Positions 24,930-36,785 of a stretch of DNA of 64,000 nucleotides are shown here, piece after piece. The stretch is from Thuidium tamariscinum (lineage: Eukaryota; Streptophyta; Bryopsida; Hypnales; Thuidiaceae): assembly GCA_947034885.2 (NCBI GenBank), contig OX344749.2, forward strand, positions 44,421,682 through 44,485,681. Reading direction: 5' to 3'. The notes below the pieces were generated by a model. The model saw only the letters and a program-made list of their open reading frames with translations, was not told the DNA's origin and did not search any database. A program made the translations under genes and the position numbers. Numbering within the stretch: position 1 is the first letter of the stretch; each line of letters opens with the position of its first letter.

Positions 24930-25640
24930 GCAAGTTAAAGACACTTCTTCTGTAGCTTGAACCAAATTTGCAAGCTATTCATATCGTGCGGTGCTGCTTG
25001 GAAGTAGGTCGGAGTGTTTTTCACATAATCACATCTTTCTTTACAAGATAGCAGACAGCCTGGCTAGTAATGCTTGTGCTTAAGTGAGGTAAATTTGGCA
25101 TCAGAGATGCATGCATCAGCATGATTGTGGAGAGGGATACTTCGATTTCGAGAAGCAAGTCGACAGAGACCGAAATTATCTGCAGTCGCAGCATCAATGA
25201 GGTAACTACAACGAAACGTGAGAGCAATATGGTAGCCATGCCGACTTTTCAGGAAGAGGATGAAGCATCTTTGGGAGAATTAATTCTTTGAGGGCTTGCT
25301 TGGTTGTGGGCCACAGAGATGAAGCCTAGTCTCCTGGTTGCAGTTTTTTCCAGTCAGATTTCTTGAAAGGAGCTGTTGTCACTTGTCCGGTGGTATGAAC
25401 GACAGTCGGCTGGGATCAAGGCTATGTAGGAAGCGATAAGAGAGCCTTGATTTTAGAGTTTCGTGCCAAGGAAAGTTACTTGCGCTTCTCAGGTTTGCTG
25501 AGTACAGTGAGGCAGTTGCTCGGAGAACTGAGCGTTCACATTGATCTCAACAACACCTCATGTGCAGATTGTTCTTCAAACACTGAACAGTGTCTTCAGA
25601 TCCTGCGCTCATACGACAATTACGTTGCCAAAGACAACCG
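24930..25640 (+). pseudogene. Decayed Ty3-type relic: RNase H end followed by gag (copy 1)
   Basis: The interval 24946-25085 contains a frameshifted RNase H C-terminus, ending in an 'IADSLASNACA' type sequence at about 25046-25080. It is followed at 25205-25500 by a decayed gag: 'RWYERQSAGIKAM' and then 'LILEFRAKESYLRFS' at 25447, typical of the retrotrans_gag fold. Many stops and frameshifts are present. The same two pieces in the same order occur at 45655-46500, where gag is better preserved. Flanking LTRs were not found. Confidence 0.55.
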
Positions 25641-25702
25641 ACAACGATAGTCTGCCGAACACCCAAGTTTTGAAGCACGAGACTCGGTGGATGACACTTT
25701 GA

Positions 25703-26325
25703 GGAAGGGAGGAGGCTCGGAAACCGCTCATTTAAGGGCTGGTTCGCCTTTTTCATGTATTTTCTTAGATGGCAGTATTTTTAGCTCATTCTTTAGTCAA
25801 AGAGAAATAGGTGAGGAACCATACACAAGTCGTTTCATGATTTTCAGAGCATTTATGAGTTACTTATGAATTTTCAAATAGAATCTAGTATAGGGTCTTA
25901 TTTGTGATTAGTAGGCCTTGAAAACCCACACATGCTTGGTTTGGAAAAGAATATGGCTTTGTTCAAAAACTAACATTGCAACATGTAAAAAGTAATGGAG
26001 ATGGTTTCAAAATGCAATCTTTCTAAATCTGAAATGAATGCTTGAATCAATCATTATTTCAAATACTTTAATATTTATAAGAATGTAGTTGGAATACCAA
26101 TTCTTATTTTGAATTAAATGAGTAAACACCTATCCACTTAGTTAGGAATGAACCCAATTTGGATCTCAAACCATCCATTGAAGGAGTAAAAACCAACTCT
26201 TATTATCATGCTTTGATGTAATCAAGAGTCCATTTTCCTACAATTTGGTATCCATTTCATAGCCTCTTGTTGGACAATTTGAAAATTAAAGCCTATACCA
26301 TTTTTGAGCCCTCTCCTATACTTCC
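25703..26325. mobile_element. MITE family M, copy M5
   Basis: The left end 'aagggaggaggctcgg' and the right end 'gagccctctcctatactt' are imperfect reverse complements. The subterminal phrase 'aaccgctcatttaagggctg' matches M6 (27872) and M2 (30280, opposite orientation). It is non-coding, with no transposase. The 60-codon frame at the left end is made by the repeat and also appears in M2. Confidence 0.6.
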
Positions 26326-26510
26326 ACTTCAAGCATTCATTTGTAAAATGTGCTTGGCAAATGTAACATACAACTAATTAGGTTTCCCTTGCACTTGAGC
26401 TACAACGTCAATGCAAATACATGCTACTCGGGTAATAACAATGATATCATACGTATCTATACTTAGCAACAAAATTTCCTTTTTGTTGCTTAAAAATTGA
26501 TTCCAATTAA

Positions 26511-27492
26511 CCCCTAGATGTCTAAGGCCTTTTTTGAGCTTCTTGGAATTTGCTCTAAATTGAACTAAGAGCCAACATTTTGATAAGCTCTATCAATTTT
26601 TTTAAAATGTAACCTTCCAAATTCAATCTAGACATGTTAGAGATTATTTATGAAAAAAAAATTCAACAATATCGCTTATAGAGAGAAAGATTATAATGTT
26701 TGATCATGACAATGTTAAATTGCAAAAGTGACTTGAAGTCTTTTGATCCTCTTTTCACATGTCAAATCTGAAAAGCGAGTCACCAAAAAAAAATGTTTAA
26801 TCTTTGACTATTGCCATGAACATTTGGCATCCTTTCAAGATGATGTTAGATGGTATCAAAATTTATGATTTCCACGGACACTAGTTCATCGTTCAAGGGT
26901 TATGAAATGTAACATGCATAAGCACAATCCATGCATAACCACAATCAATTTATGGCTTCTTAAAATCTACTCTATAGTTTTTCAAATGAATTTTTGATAT
27001 GGTTTTTTCTCATAAGAGATTTTCTAGTTGTATTGGAACACTATAAGTTCCTAGATTGTAGGAGCTCGTTGACACGTGTCTAACCAGTTGATCTGATGTG
27101 ACAAAAGATTGTCACATCAAATAATAATATTTTTTTAATTTTTAATTTGTTTTTTAGTTATTTTTAAATTTTTTTTAATTAAATTTTCTTTTTACCAATA
27201 GTGACTAGTTTGCAAAATGAACCTCTTATGCCAAGCTCTAGTGTATTGGAGGTTCATTTCCAAGTGCCCTCAGTACTACGGAAAATCAAGATTGCTACAG
27301 ATACCCTTCTATAAAATCTTGAGTAGAAAAATCTTATTCAAGTATTTTCCAAATCGGATTTTTGATGCTAAATGTAAAACTCAAAAAGAAGTTTTTTTCA
27401 ATGTTAGCTATTAAAAATAGCTATTTGGTAGGTTTTTATTTGTTTTCAAAGCTTTGCAAATGCAAGATTTTCGTGCCTCGGGCATTTAGGGG
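26511..27492 (+). mobile_element. DNA transposon family F, copy F2
   Basis: Bounded by 'CCCCTAGATG' and 'CATTTAGGGG', with TTAA immediately outside at 26507-26510 and 27493-27496. At about 980 bp it is the longest uninterrupted member seen here. It shares its body with F3 at 49836 ('aaggccttttttgagcttct') and, inverted, with F1 at 9063. No transposase frame is seen. A section near 27049-27200 differs from F3 and may be a further small insertion. Confidence 0.7.
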
Positions 27493-27497
27493 TTAAA

Positions 27498-27870
27498 CAG
27501 ATTTTTTCATTCTGAGATTAATAATCATACATGTTTCCTTTCCCAAAACTCTGAGAGAAAAAATGCTCGCTGGGCTCAGTGAGGTTGCCAGAATCTTGCT
27601 TCAAACGTGAGCACCACTTTGTGATTGTTCCCAACATTTTGACGTGCGTGAAATGAAATGCGTATCAAGCTTCTCTTCAACTCCATGTTGAAAGAAAAAC
27701 AGTTGAGTAAGTTTCCCGTTCGCTTCTGGAATGTGGATCGAAGTACTGTATGGAAATGTGATTAAGAGCCCATGAATATAATGCTGCAAGGAATATAACT
27801 TACAATTTGCTCGCAGGTTGAAGCTTAAATGAAGGAGTGAAAGAGTGAGCCTTGAGTTAAAGATAAAAGA
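27498..27870. other. Unassigned stretch
   Basis: About 370 bp of mixed composition. A 62-codon minus-strand frame (27789-27601) has no recognisable product. I see no repeat partner in the window. Confidence 0.3.
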
Positions 27871-27871
27871 A

Positions 27872-28305
27872 TTAGGGGAGGAGGCTCATAAACCGCTCAT
27901 CTAAGGGCTCGTCCGTCTTTCTCATGTATTTTTTTGGATGGTAATATTTTTCACTCATTTTTCAGTGAACATGTAAAAAGTAATAGCATTTGTTTCTAAA
28001 AGTTTTTTTTTTTCTAAAACTAAAATGTATACTTGAATAAATCATTATTTTAGATTTTTGAACACTTGAAAGACGGTACTTCAACAACCAATTCTTACTT
28101 TAAATATAATCACGAGACATCTAATGACTTAGTTGAGAATGAAGCCATTGGGACTCTGAAACCATCCATTCAATTAGCAAAAACCAAATCTTAGCATGCT
28201 TCAATGTAATCCACAATTCTTTTTGTGATGGTCAACTATCCGTTTCAGAGCCTCCTAATGAACATGTGCAAAAGCTTGAGCGGTTTATGAGCCCTCTTCT
28301 ATAGG
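27872..28305. mobile_element. MITE family M, copy M6
   Basis: The ends 'ggctcataaaccgctc' at 27883 and 'gagcggtttatgagcc' at 28278 are perfect reverse complements, extended outward by imperfect 'ggggaggag' and 'ctcttct' pairs. The element is about 430 bp and non-coding. The interior resembles M5 ('atcattattt' and 'accatccattcaatt' phrases in the same order). The target duplication is not clear. Confidence 0.7.
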
Positions 28306-29927
28306 GAACTGTTGAAAAGTGACGGCAGGTCTTGTGAAGCAGACGGCATACATCAACAACCCAATGCTTGTTTGGATGGAAAATCAACATCCAATTGTGA
28401 ACTTTGCACCATTGCTAATGATTGTCAGCTGGTATAAGTAAACCCTTTAAGGTCTATGCATCCAAAAAGTGGATGCGCCTTGGTCAACCTTGATTGTAAC
28501 TTTCAAAATATCCATTATTGGTATATATTTTAAACTAAGAAAATGAAGCTTGACAGGTTTTCTTTCTATTCCATCTTGAAATTTTGAAAAATGTCAAAAA
28601 TTGAAAGAATTATTGCAACTAAAAGCTCCACGTGTTAGAATCCATATAACACAGTATGGTGTGTTTTTAATTCATATTTTATTTTATTTAAATGGACTTT
28701 GAATTTAAATTATAAAATTAAATTTTTCATTCTCTCCTTGATTTATAGTAAAAATTTAAAAAAAATCTAATACATTTACGAATTGATATAATTTTATTTC
28801 CACCTTTAGCTTAAACAAATCACAATAATTTATGCAACAAAAATGATAACAATTATAATTTATGCAACAAAATAATTTATGCAACAAAAATGATAACAAT
28901 TATAATTTTTCACAATACAAATTGAACTTTCTCATAGTGATATAAATTTCTTAGTTTCAAGTAATAAAAATATGATATTGTTGTTTGAACACAATTTAGA
29001 AGGCCAAATTTAGTTCATACATGATGTTTGACCATTTCACAATGGATCAAGACGTTTAGGGGTTAATCAAAATGATAAACATCCTGAAGTCCAATTTGGT
29101 AACAATATCAGTAAATAAATCTTTCTTGACGGAGGAAAATGGACCCAGTGAGGAGATTTCTTGCCACTTGATATCCCACGAAATAATCAAGCTGTCCTGA
29201 AATTCAGGAGCGACCCAAAATTCTGTGTACGGATGGTATCAAATCTTCACAATATTTTGATGATGAAGTGAACAAATAAAACCATCATCTACATACATAC
29301 TGACTGAGGCAGGTTGGGTTTTTTTCTGGCCACTTGGTGCAAAACTGCACCAAATTTTTTAGCCTGGCACCAAGCCTGTAGGAAAGAAACAGTGAAATTT
29401 TAGATGAAATTGCCAATAAACTTCAAATTCTCTTAAAATAGTGGATGAAATTGCCAAATAATGAATGGAAATAGAATGATAGATATGTATTGTGTGCTAA
29501 TATGATATTTTCTATCCAATATATAGATGAATGTGGAGATTTGGAGCTTCACAATAAAATGAAATATTGACACTGGGACACTTTATAAGAAATGAAAAAA
29601 GAACCTTGCCTAAAGATTCTTAGTATTCTAATAAGCACATGAGTCAACACAATTGAAAGTCAGTTAAAACTAGTGTGTACAAAGTAAATTTTCTTATTTC
29701 ATTGCCTTAAATTTTGACCATACATTACAAGAGGCTCTTGCATAAATAATAAATAAGGTTTTGAAATTTGCCCATTTGGTTGATCCTCGTAAATATGAAT
29801 TCAAAATATTTGAAAAAATTTATTTGTAAAAGATAAAAAACTCTTGCGGTTTCCCCCCGGAAAATCGACAGTGTTAAATCCCACTTCAAATGGCGGGAGG
29901 ATTTTGCGTCCTCCAAATCAAATTGAC
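28306..29927. other. AT-rich stretch with a family F end
   Basis: No gene is seen. The phrase 'cgtttaggggttaa' at 29053-29066 looks like the right end of a family F transposon, but its left end was not found. A short tandem repeat lies at 28826-28907. A slightly GC-richer patch near 29850-29925 ('ggcgggaggattttgcgtcc') is unassigned. Confidence 0.4.
28826..28907. repeat. 47-bp tandem repeat, about 1.8 units
   Basis: The phrase 'taatttatgcaacaaaaatg' starts at 28826 and again at 28873, followed each time by 'ataacaattata'. The period is 47 bp. It is a local duplication in AT-rich sequence. Confidence 0.8.
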
Positions 29928-30257
29928 TAAGGTAAGAGGTCCTATCATGGACCATCTAAGAGCTGAAACAGAATTTCAGGGAAGAAAAACTTTTAGAAAT
30001 GTTTTCCAGTAAATTTTCCTTGAAAGACAAGAACAATTGACATCTTACCCAAATTGATTCATATTTTTTTGAGCTTTGTGAAATTAGTTATGAGAATTTG
30101 AAGTTGAAAGGACATAGGGCTCTAAAATAGTGCCCTAACTAAAATGTATACAGCCAGTACACTAGCAAAGACTATGAAAAGCAACATGTACAAATACTGT
30201 ACATTTAAGATAGGGCACCATTTTAGAACCCACTCTATTTAAAAGCCTTCTACCTTA
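29928..30257. mobile_element. MITE family M, copy M1
   Basis: 330 bp running from 'TAAGGTAAGAGGTCCT' to 'AAGCCTTCTACCTTA', which are terminal inverted repeats. It is a close relative of M3 (51915-52245), with the same interior order ('ggaccatctaag', 'ccttgaaagacaag', 'tagggctctaaaat'). It is non-coding and ends 22 bp before M2 begins. Confidence 0.75.
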
Positions 30258-30279
30258 ATGTCCATATATTTAGCAATGC

Positions 30280-30693
30280 TAAGGTAGAGGGCTCGAAAAC
30301 AGTTCGGACATTAAGAACCGCCCCTATAACTGGTTGTAGAATGGACATGATGCAGTTTTTAAATTGACCTCACGAGTCATTGAATGAAGTGAAGGAAAAA
30401 TCATTCTTTATCGCAAGAGCCAATCATTGTTTTTGCTTTCTCCATTTTTCTTTAGAATTGCAAGTGAACACTACATGAAGGACCTAGGAACATAAATAGG
30501 GACCTAGGACACATCTCCTTTGAAAATTCATAAGTAATTCAATAATGTTTCAAAAAATATGAAACCACTTGGGCTAGATTTCCCATCAATTTTTCTCGGT
30601 CTGAAAAATGAGCTAAAAATGTTCCCATCGAAAGAAATACTGTAAAAATGCGAACCAGCCCTTAGATGAGCGGTTTCTGAGCCTTCTACCTTA
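30280..30693. mobile_element. MITE family M, copy M2, abutting the copy B promoter
   Basis: 414 bp from 'TAAGGTAGAGGGCTCG' to 'GAGCCTTCTACCTTA', its inverted repeat. The subterminal phrase 'cagcccttagatgagcgg' is the inverse of that in M5. It ends about 10 bp before the homology block of the TNL leader starts. The 221-codon minus frame over this interval runs from the MITE into the leader and is not a gene. Confidence 0.75.
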
Positions 30694-30725
30694 CCCCCCG
30701 GCCCCACATGGAAGTCTCGCCCCTC

Positions 30726-30746
30726 CCAATTGCGTCCCGCCACGTG
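30726..30746 (+). promoter_or_regulatory. CCAAT box + G-box, TNL copy B
   Basis: CCAAT at 30726-30730 and CACGTG at 30741-30746, with the same 10-bp spacing as in copies A and C. The bases between are 'tgcgtcccgc' here and 'cgcgtcttga' in A. Confidence 0.55.
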
Positions 30747-33297
30747 TCCTCCTGCCCAGTGCGCGCAGTCGAACTTGAAACCCTCGATTTCACAACGTTG
30801 CTTTACCCTGCGCCACTCCAATCCTGATTCCTGAAGAGCCATCCTTCTTGAGCCATGAGCAGTTGGGCCTCGCCTTCCATTCTGACCACGGTGATGCTGG
30901 GCAGAGCAAGCGCAATCGCGTGCGCCGGAGATTATATTCCTCTGGAGCAACGCTGTCGGTAGCATCCGCGGAGCTTCTGCAAACAGGGTCAGTTGCCCTT
31001 TTCCCGTCGATCTTGAAATTTTTTGCTGCTGATTTGATTTGAGAACGCAACGCTTTGCTCGGTTTGCGCATGAAGTCCTTAAGTGAATCCGGTGGTCGGT
31101 CCTGAGCTTGTGTTCTGGAGGTCGTGTTTTACCGACAATTTCCCACTTTCCTCGTGAAGGGTTAAATTGCAGCTTAGCTAGTTGGAAAGTCATGGAGGAA
31201 GTAAACGTCGAGATGGTAGAGGAGGATCAGTCTGAGCAGACGAAGCCATGGCACCCGCCGTTGTGGGACCACCGCCGTCCCAAAGGTTGAGACCAGAGAA
31301 CGCTTTGTTCTCTATTTCAGCGTTGGATCGATCGAAGCTGCAATTTAGGATGATTTGAATGGCAGCGTTGTTCAGTTGTGTTTTCTCTGGCGCGAGATTT
31401 GGCTCTCCTTGCACAGGTGCGGTGGTGTCGGTTCTAGCGAATTTCCAAATCTCAGTCGTGTTCCATTCCGTGTTAGGGTTTGAAGTGAGAACTGGTGGTC
31501 CATGGCTACGGCGAAGAGGGGTCTGGCATCTAAGTGCTGAGCTCTATTCCTTTTCTAGAATGTTGGGCTTGCTGTTCTGTGGCTGCTGTTTACTGTTGGT
31601 TGAGTGTCTAGTTCCATTTCATCTCTATAGAAGCCACGAATGAAGTAACTAATGGCTAAGTTCCGAATCCTTGTCTGAGAGCATGCCGTCCATTTTGGGT
31701 CGTCAATGGACCAGTCTCGTGAGTAGCTGTGTTTTCGATTCAACTATGTGCTTCGAGCTCTCCTGCTGCGTGTATTTTCGTTTGTCTTTGCAAACTCCGG
31801 GCACACTGATTAGTTGCCGAGGATAGCATTCGGTGCAAAGAAGAGATGCTTTCGATGAACATCGCAGTTGTTTTGATACACTTCAAGCTTGATGTCGCTT
31901 CTCTGGAATGGTCCTGGTTCGAGAGAATTGGATCTTAAGCTATGATTTTGAAGCATGGGAACAGGGTGATGTGCGAGACCTTAGTGTTTCATAGTCGGAC
32001 TCTTTTGCAGACAAGTCCACATAACTTAACAGTAGTTTGGAGAGTGTTGTTCAGCTACAGTGTTGGATGTCTGCGTTTGGGATCAGCTGAAGAAACTCTG
32101 GCGGTGGGATTGATGTCCCTCGGGTCTGTTTCTGATGCCACTCCTGTGGTGTTCTAGTACTTGTTATGGGATCTTCTTTTTTCTAACTTATTTCTTGGGT
32201 ACTTAGGAAGCTTCAGTTCACCAATGATTACTGGTGTTGTACTTATATACATGTCCCTCTCTTCTATGACAGGTACCACAACAATGTTTATCGATGACAA
32301 TGTAGTGGGGGTGTTGGGCGTGAGTACGATGGTGGTGGTGTTGTTCATTTCTGGATGGTGAGTTTCTTTTCTTTTCTTGTAAACTCCCTTTGTTATTGAG
32401 ATTGTTGGCTTTATTTCACTACTTTCATATTGCTGTTGGGGATAGCATTTGTTTAGGTTTGGGGAAAGTGGACATGGTTGATATCAATCTTGCTCTCCCC
32501 ATGGAAGTTCTTGTGAAGGGTGGCCTCCTTAATGCAAGTGTTTGGTTTCATTTATTCAACCAAGCAGAAGCCTAATTTGATGAACTTGGTGACTAGTTAC
32601 ATCTCAAGGTTGTAGTATCCAAGAGGACCTTTGCAAGATTTGATCAATTTGGCAAACATTAGAGGAATCATATAGGCTATCCTACGATGGAGATCGGCAT
32701 TTATTTTGATGCGGGTGTGTCAGGTTGTTTCAACGGAGTTTATGCGGAAGACAAGATCAACTATTTGGCGTGGCCCAAGCTATAGGTGACTTGCCTTTTG
32801 ATGTTTTTAGATTGTTGTACTTTTGTTGAAGACCTACATTTTACTTGCGAAAGATGATGCTTAGAGGCAATCATTGTTTGAGTTCTTGATATTGACAGTG
32901 ATATGTTGGTTTAATGTGAGTTTGGAGTTTTTAAATTTAGGGATGAAGTTGCATTTGAAGATTATTATATTTAATGTGTGGTTGAAGATTTTGACACACA
33001 TGTAATGATGAAGGGTAATAGATCAGCAATGAAACGGATGACATTGGACCAAGAAGTATCAAGCAATAGTTTAGGTGAAACCTCATATAGGTGATGTACT
33101 TATCTCCTTGAGATGGATGACAAAATGAAATTTGCATTTGTTTTAGTTTTCTGGACCCTCTTGTTTGTAGGAGTTGACAATTCTTGGATCAATGCATGTT
33201 ATGGTGTTTACTTGTTTTCTTGTTGTTTTAGAAGTAATGAAGCTATTGCAAATACATGAACTTGTCTCCTATTGATATATGCTATTTCATGGTGCAG
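30747..33297 (+). other. 5' leader exon and leader intron of TNL copy B
   Basis: The leader homologous to copies A and C ends at a donor at 30988 that reads GTCAGT instead of GTAAG. The acceptor 'gtgcag' at 33292-33297 precedes the TIR start, giving an intron of about 2.31 kb. This copy is clearly more diverged from A and C than those two are from each other. No conserved ORF is seen in the leader. Confidence 0.45.
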
Positions 33298-33310
33298 GTC
33301 TAGTGAAGTC

Positions 33311-36300
33311 ATGGAGAGTGATCCTCTGTTAGAACCCAAGCACAAGATTTTCTTGAGCCATAGTGGAGCTCAAAAGGAGTTTGTGGATCACTTGTGTGAA
33401 GCCTTGGAGGATCGATGTCACTATCTCTTCTTTGATAGACGTGATGAGAGCTTACCAAAGGGTGATCAATTTCCAGAGTTGATTGTTCGAGCAGCAAAGC
33501 AATGTAAAATGTTGATTGTGGTTGTGTCGGATGAATATTTCATGTCGAAATGGCCCATGATTGAGTTGAGTGCCTTTGTTCAAGCTCACAAGATACACCA
33601 TGAACCAGAGAGTTCCTCCAAGGCACCAAAGATATTACCTTTGTTTTATGGATTATCGGTGGAAGCTTTGGATGATGCAACCTTGCAAAAGAGATGGTTT
33701 GCAAAGTGGGAGTCTTTGGCTAAGGCTGATCCAAAGAATCGAATCATTGTGAGTGATTGGGAGAATGCCTTCAAAATATTGAAGTCTTCCAATGGCCTCC
33801 CATATGATCGGGATTTGAAAGAGAGAGTGGCTTATCAAAAGAAGGTTGTTTCTTGTGTTTGCAAGTCCGTTTCTCCAGATATAAGGTGGGATGATTCCCA
33901 TGTGCAAGGGCAATCCAATATTTGTCAGGTAATGAACTTTGGGCTTGGAGTTGACAACCTCCCTTTTCCTTTCCTTTGTCTTTACATTATGGAACTATGT
34001 TTATGTCTTTGTTGAATGCAAAGAGATTTTAGTTGATTGGGTTCTTTGTTTGGGTGGATTGAGTAGGTGTTGAGTGAAAAGATTGAAGGACTTGGGGTTT
34101 CCGAAAAATACAATGTAAAAGTGCTTGGTTTATAAGGAGTTGGTGGTATTGGCAAGACGACCACTTGTAAGACTTTGTGCAACGAATTTTCAAACAAGTA
34201 TGAAAGGAAGGTCTGCCATATTGAGTTTCCAATTGATCCTAAGAGTGATTCCAAGGAGTTCTTTCAAAAGGTTTTGTACGACTCGATAGGGAAGAGCATG
34301 GATTACATTCAACGTTTGAATGAAGGAGAGGTGAGCTCTGATGGTTATACACTTTATCTATGTATGTAGTTGATTTGAAGTTAGGGAAGTTGAAATTGTA
34401 GAAGAATAGGTCTTGGTGAAATTGAATTCTTTTCCATCTTTTGTGGCTAAGTGCTAGTATTTGCAATCCTTATTTGTTGTAGATGAACTTTTGGATGTTT
34501 GTCATACATAGTTGGTTGGGATAGTCTTGTACCATAGTATGAGAGCTTGTAAAGATGCAATTTTGCTTTTGAACCTTGGATTTGTGTTGATGGAAGCACC
34601 TCCATTTTGAGACTCTCATAGATTTATGTGGTGATTGTATGTTTAGTGCAAGGATGTTTTGCGTAGAAGTCTTTTCAAGGAAAGAACTTTTTTGGCAATG
34701 GATAATGTTTCTGATACCCACCAATCAATTGATTTGGCAAAGACATTTTTGAATCTTCCTTATCATATAGAGAGTTTGGTGGTTGTAACGGCTCACTCTC
34801 AAAGTGTTCTTCATAAGCTTTTGGGGATTGAAAGAGATGCGTGTCTTGAGATGCCGAATCTAGGAGAGGCAGATGCTGTGAAGTTGTTTTTACACCATGC
34901 AATTGGTGGCAAAGAGTATTCTAAAGATGAGGAGATCCGTGACATAATGATTTGTATTAGGAGGTGTTATTTCTTCAAAGGCCTTGGACAAGGCGATCAC
35001 TATCATCCCTTGGCCTTGCGGTGTTTGGGATTGCAGTTGGGTTGTTTTGGAGAGAGCCCTTCATCATGGGTGAAGCATTTGCCTCAAGCAAGGGCATTCA
35101 ATTCTTTGGATGGAAAAAACCCTGTGTTTGATATTTTGAGGAGTGGTTTTGACTTACTACAAGAGGAGGATCAAACGTTGTTTATGGATGTGGGATATTG
35201 TTTGAAGATCGGGAGTTTCATTAGTTTGTCGTTGTTGTGCACTGCACACCAAAAAGATGAGAAAACAATAAAAGACAAGGTAGATCTATACTTATGCATT
35301 TTTTAGATGTGAAGTTTTTGCTTTCTAGGCCTTGTTTTTTGTATAGTCATGTACCAAGGTTATTGTAAGGAATTCTCTTTATCAATGAATTCTTTTTTCC
35401 TATTTGTTTATTTCAGTTGCAATGCAAAGTTAGTTTTCTTTCATGTAATGCAATGAGTTTTGGATGTGACCAATGAAGCTAGAAACTATGTCTTTTTGAG
35501 TTGTATTGTTGTGTGTTGGCAGTTGGAGCACTTGAAGCGCAAAGGCTTGTTAGAGCATGTGGATTTGAGATTTAACCAAGTTACCATACACGATCTTTAT
35601 CTTGAGTTTATAGGACTTGAGTTGGGAGGATCTTTCAGCAAGTCAAGCAACTTGAGCAAGCGGATGTGGATGACTATAGAGGATGGTGATTTGGAAAAAC
35701 TAAAATGCAAACCTGGACGAGAATGTTGGGATAAGTTGATACGACTTCATATTAATTTATGGCACTTCAAGCCGAGAAGTGTTGCAAGTGTTGGAAGTTT
35801 GAAGGGCATCGAATGGAAATACTTTGCAAATGTTGAGGTTTTGCAAGTACAGGATGTGCATTTGGAGCATGGTGCTTTAAATTTGGCAGGCTTGGTGTGT
35901 TTAAGGATTTTACATCTTAGTTCTATAAGAAATGGTAAGGAAATTGAGGGCTTAGGAGAATTGGAGAACCTTACTCATTTTGAATGGTATCATTCTGAAA
36001 ATACGGATGAGGTCCCAATTCGCATCATCGGGCAACTTCCTTCGTCTCTTAAACTATTGAAGATTCACGGGTGGGTTGTATTGGTGTCAAACGCACTTGC
36101 ACAATGCAACAATTTAGCCAAACTGGAGCTTGATAGAATTGAAGCTCTTTCATTGGATCTAAGCAATTGTGGGTCTCTGGAAAGTGCAAAGCTGCACAAA
36201 ATTTTGAACTTGGACACTTTGTTGGGACTTGGTACTTGTTCAAGCGAGGGATTGAATCTAAATAAGTTCAACCAACTGGAAGTTCTAGACTTGAGTTATA

Positions 36301-36785
36301 GTCACACATTGACAACCTTGGCTAAATTGGGAGATTTGCCTAAACTACGGCACCTTGATCTTAGGGATTGCCAATGTCTAAAGCAATTGCCCGATTTGAG
36401 CAAGTCGAAGAACCTTGAAGAACGCAACCTTAGGGGATGCCTTGCCCTCATCCTTGATAAAGAAGATATTCAAATATTGTCTGAGTTGCCTTTGTTGCAA
36501 CCGGTGCCTTTTCAAGACTTGGGGGAGGATGGGGACGAAGGGGACGAGGATGAGTACTTCAGGTTGAATCTTCATCGACGAAAGTTAGTACCGTATCAAA
36601 GTTTAGGCTCGTTGCGGTATGAGCTGGAGGAGAGAGATTTAGGCCCACCTCTGATTGAAATCGGAAACCTTCATCTTAGGATTGGAAATGGAATACTCGA
36701 TGGATCACAGGGACCCAACGATTCGGATCTTGAAATTAGTCGAATTATTTCAGATTCTTCAGATTTTTCAGAGCTTTCAGATTGA
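33311..36785 (+). pseudogene. TIR-NB-LRR receptor, copy B (nonsense before P-loop)
   Basis: Exons are 33311-33928, 34067-34330, 34653-35279 and 35523-36785, phase 0 throughout, with introns of 138, 322 and 243 bp. The TIR is intact ('IFLSHSGAQKEF', 'WPMIEL'). Exon 2 reads L-G-L-stop (TAA 34133-34135) where A and C have Tyr, directly in front of GVGGIGKTT. The literal product is therefore a 228-residue TIR-only protein. No simple alternative acceptor removes this stop. Skipping exon 2 (264 bp, in frame) would, but at the cost of the P-loop. The remainder is open: LAMDN, VVTAHS in place of VVTARS, HPLALRCLG and IHD. The LRR exon lacks 85 codons relative to A (equivalent to 17177-17431), in frame. 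It keeps the full acidic and serine-rich C-terminal tail. With the stop read through it would be 923 codons. Confidence 0.85.

Noticed and set aside
24228..30700. A complete LTR retrotransposon around the gag relic
   Set aside because: I found no matching pair of long direct repeats, primer-binding site or polypurine tract. Only decayed fragments are supported.
30528..31193. 221-codon minus-strand frame upstream of copy B
   Set aside because: It is a fusion of MITE M2 with the TNL leader. The frame is not kept in A or C, and the start lies in the leader intron.
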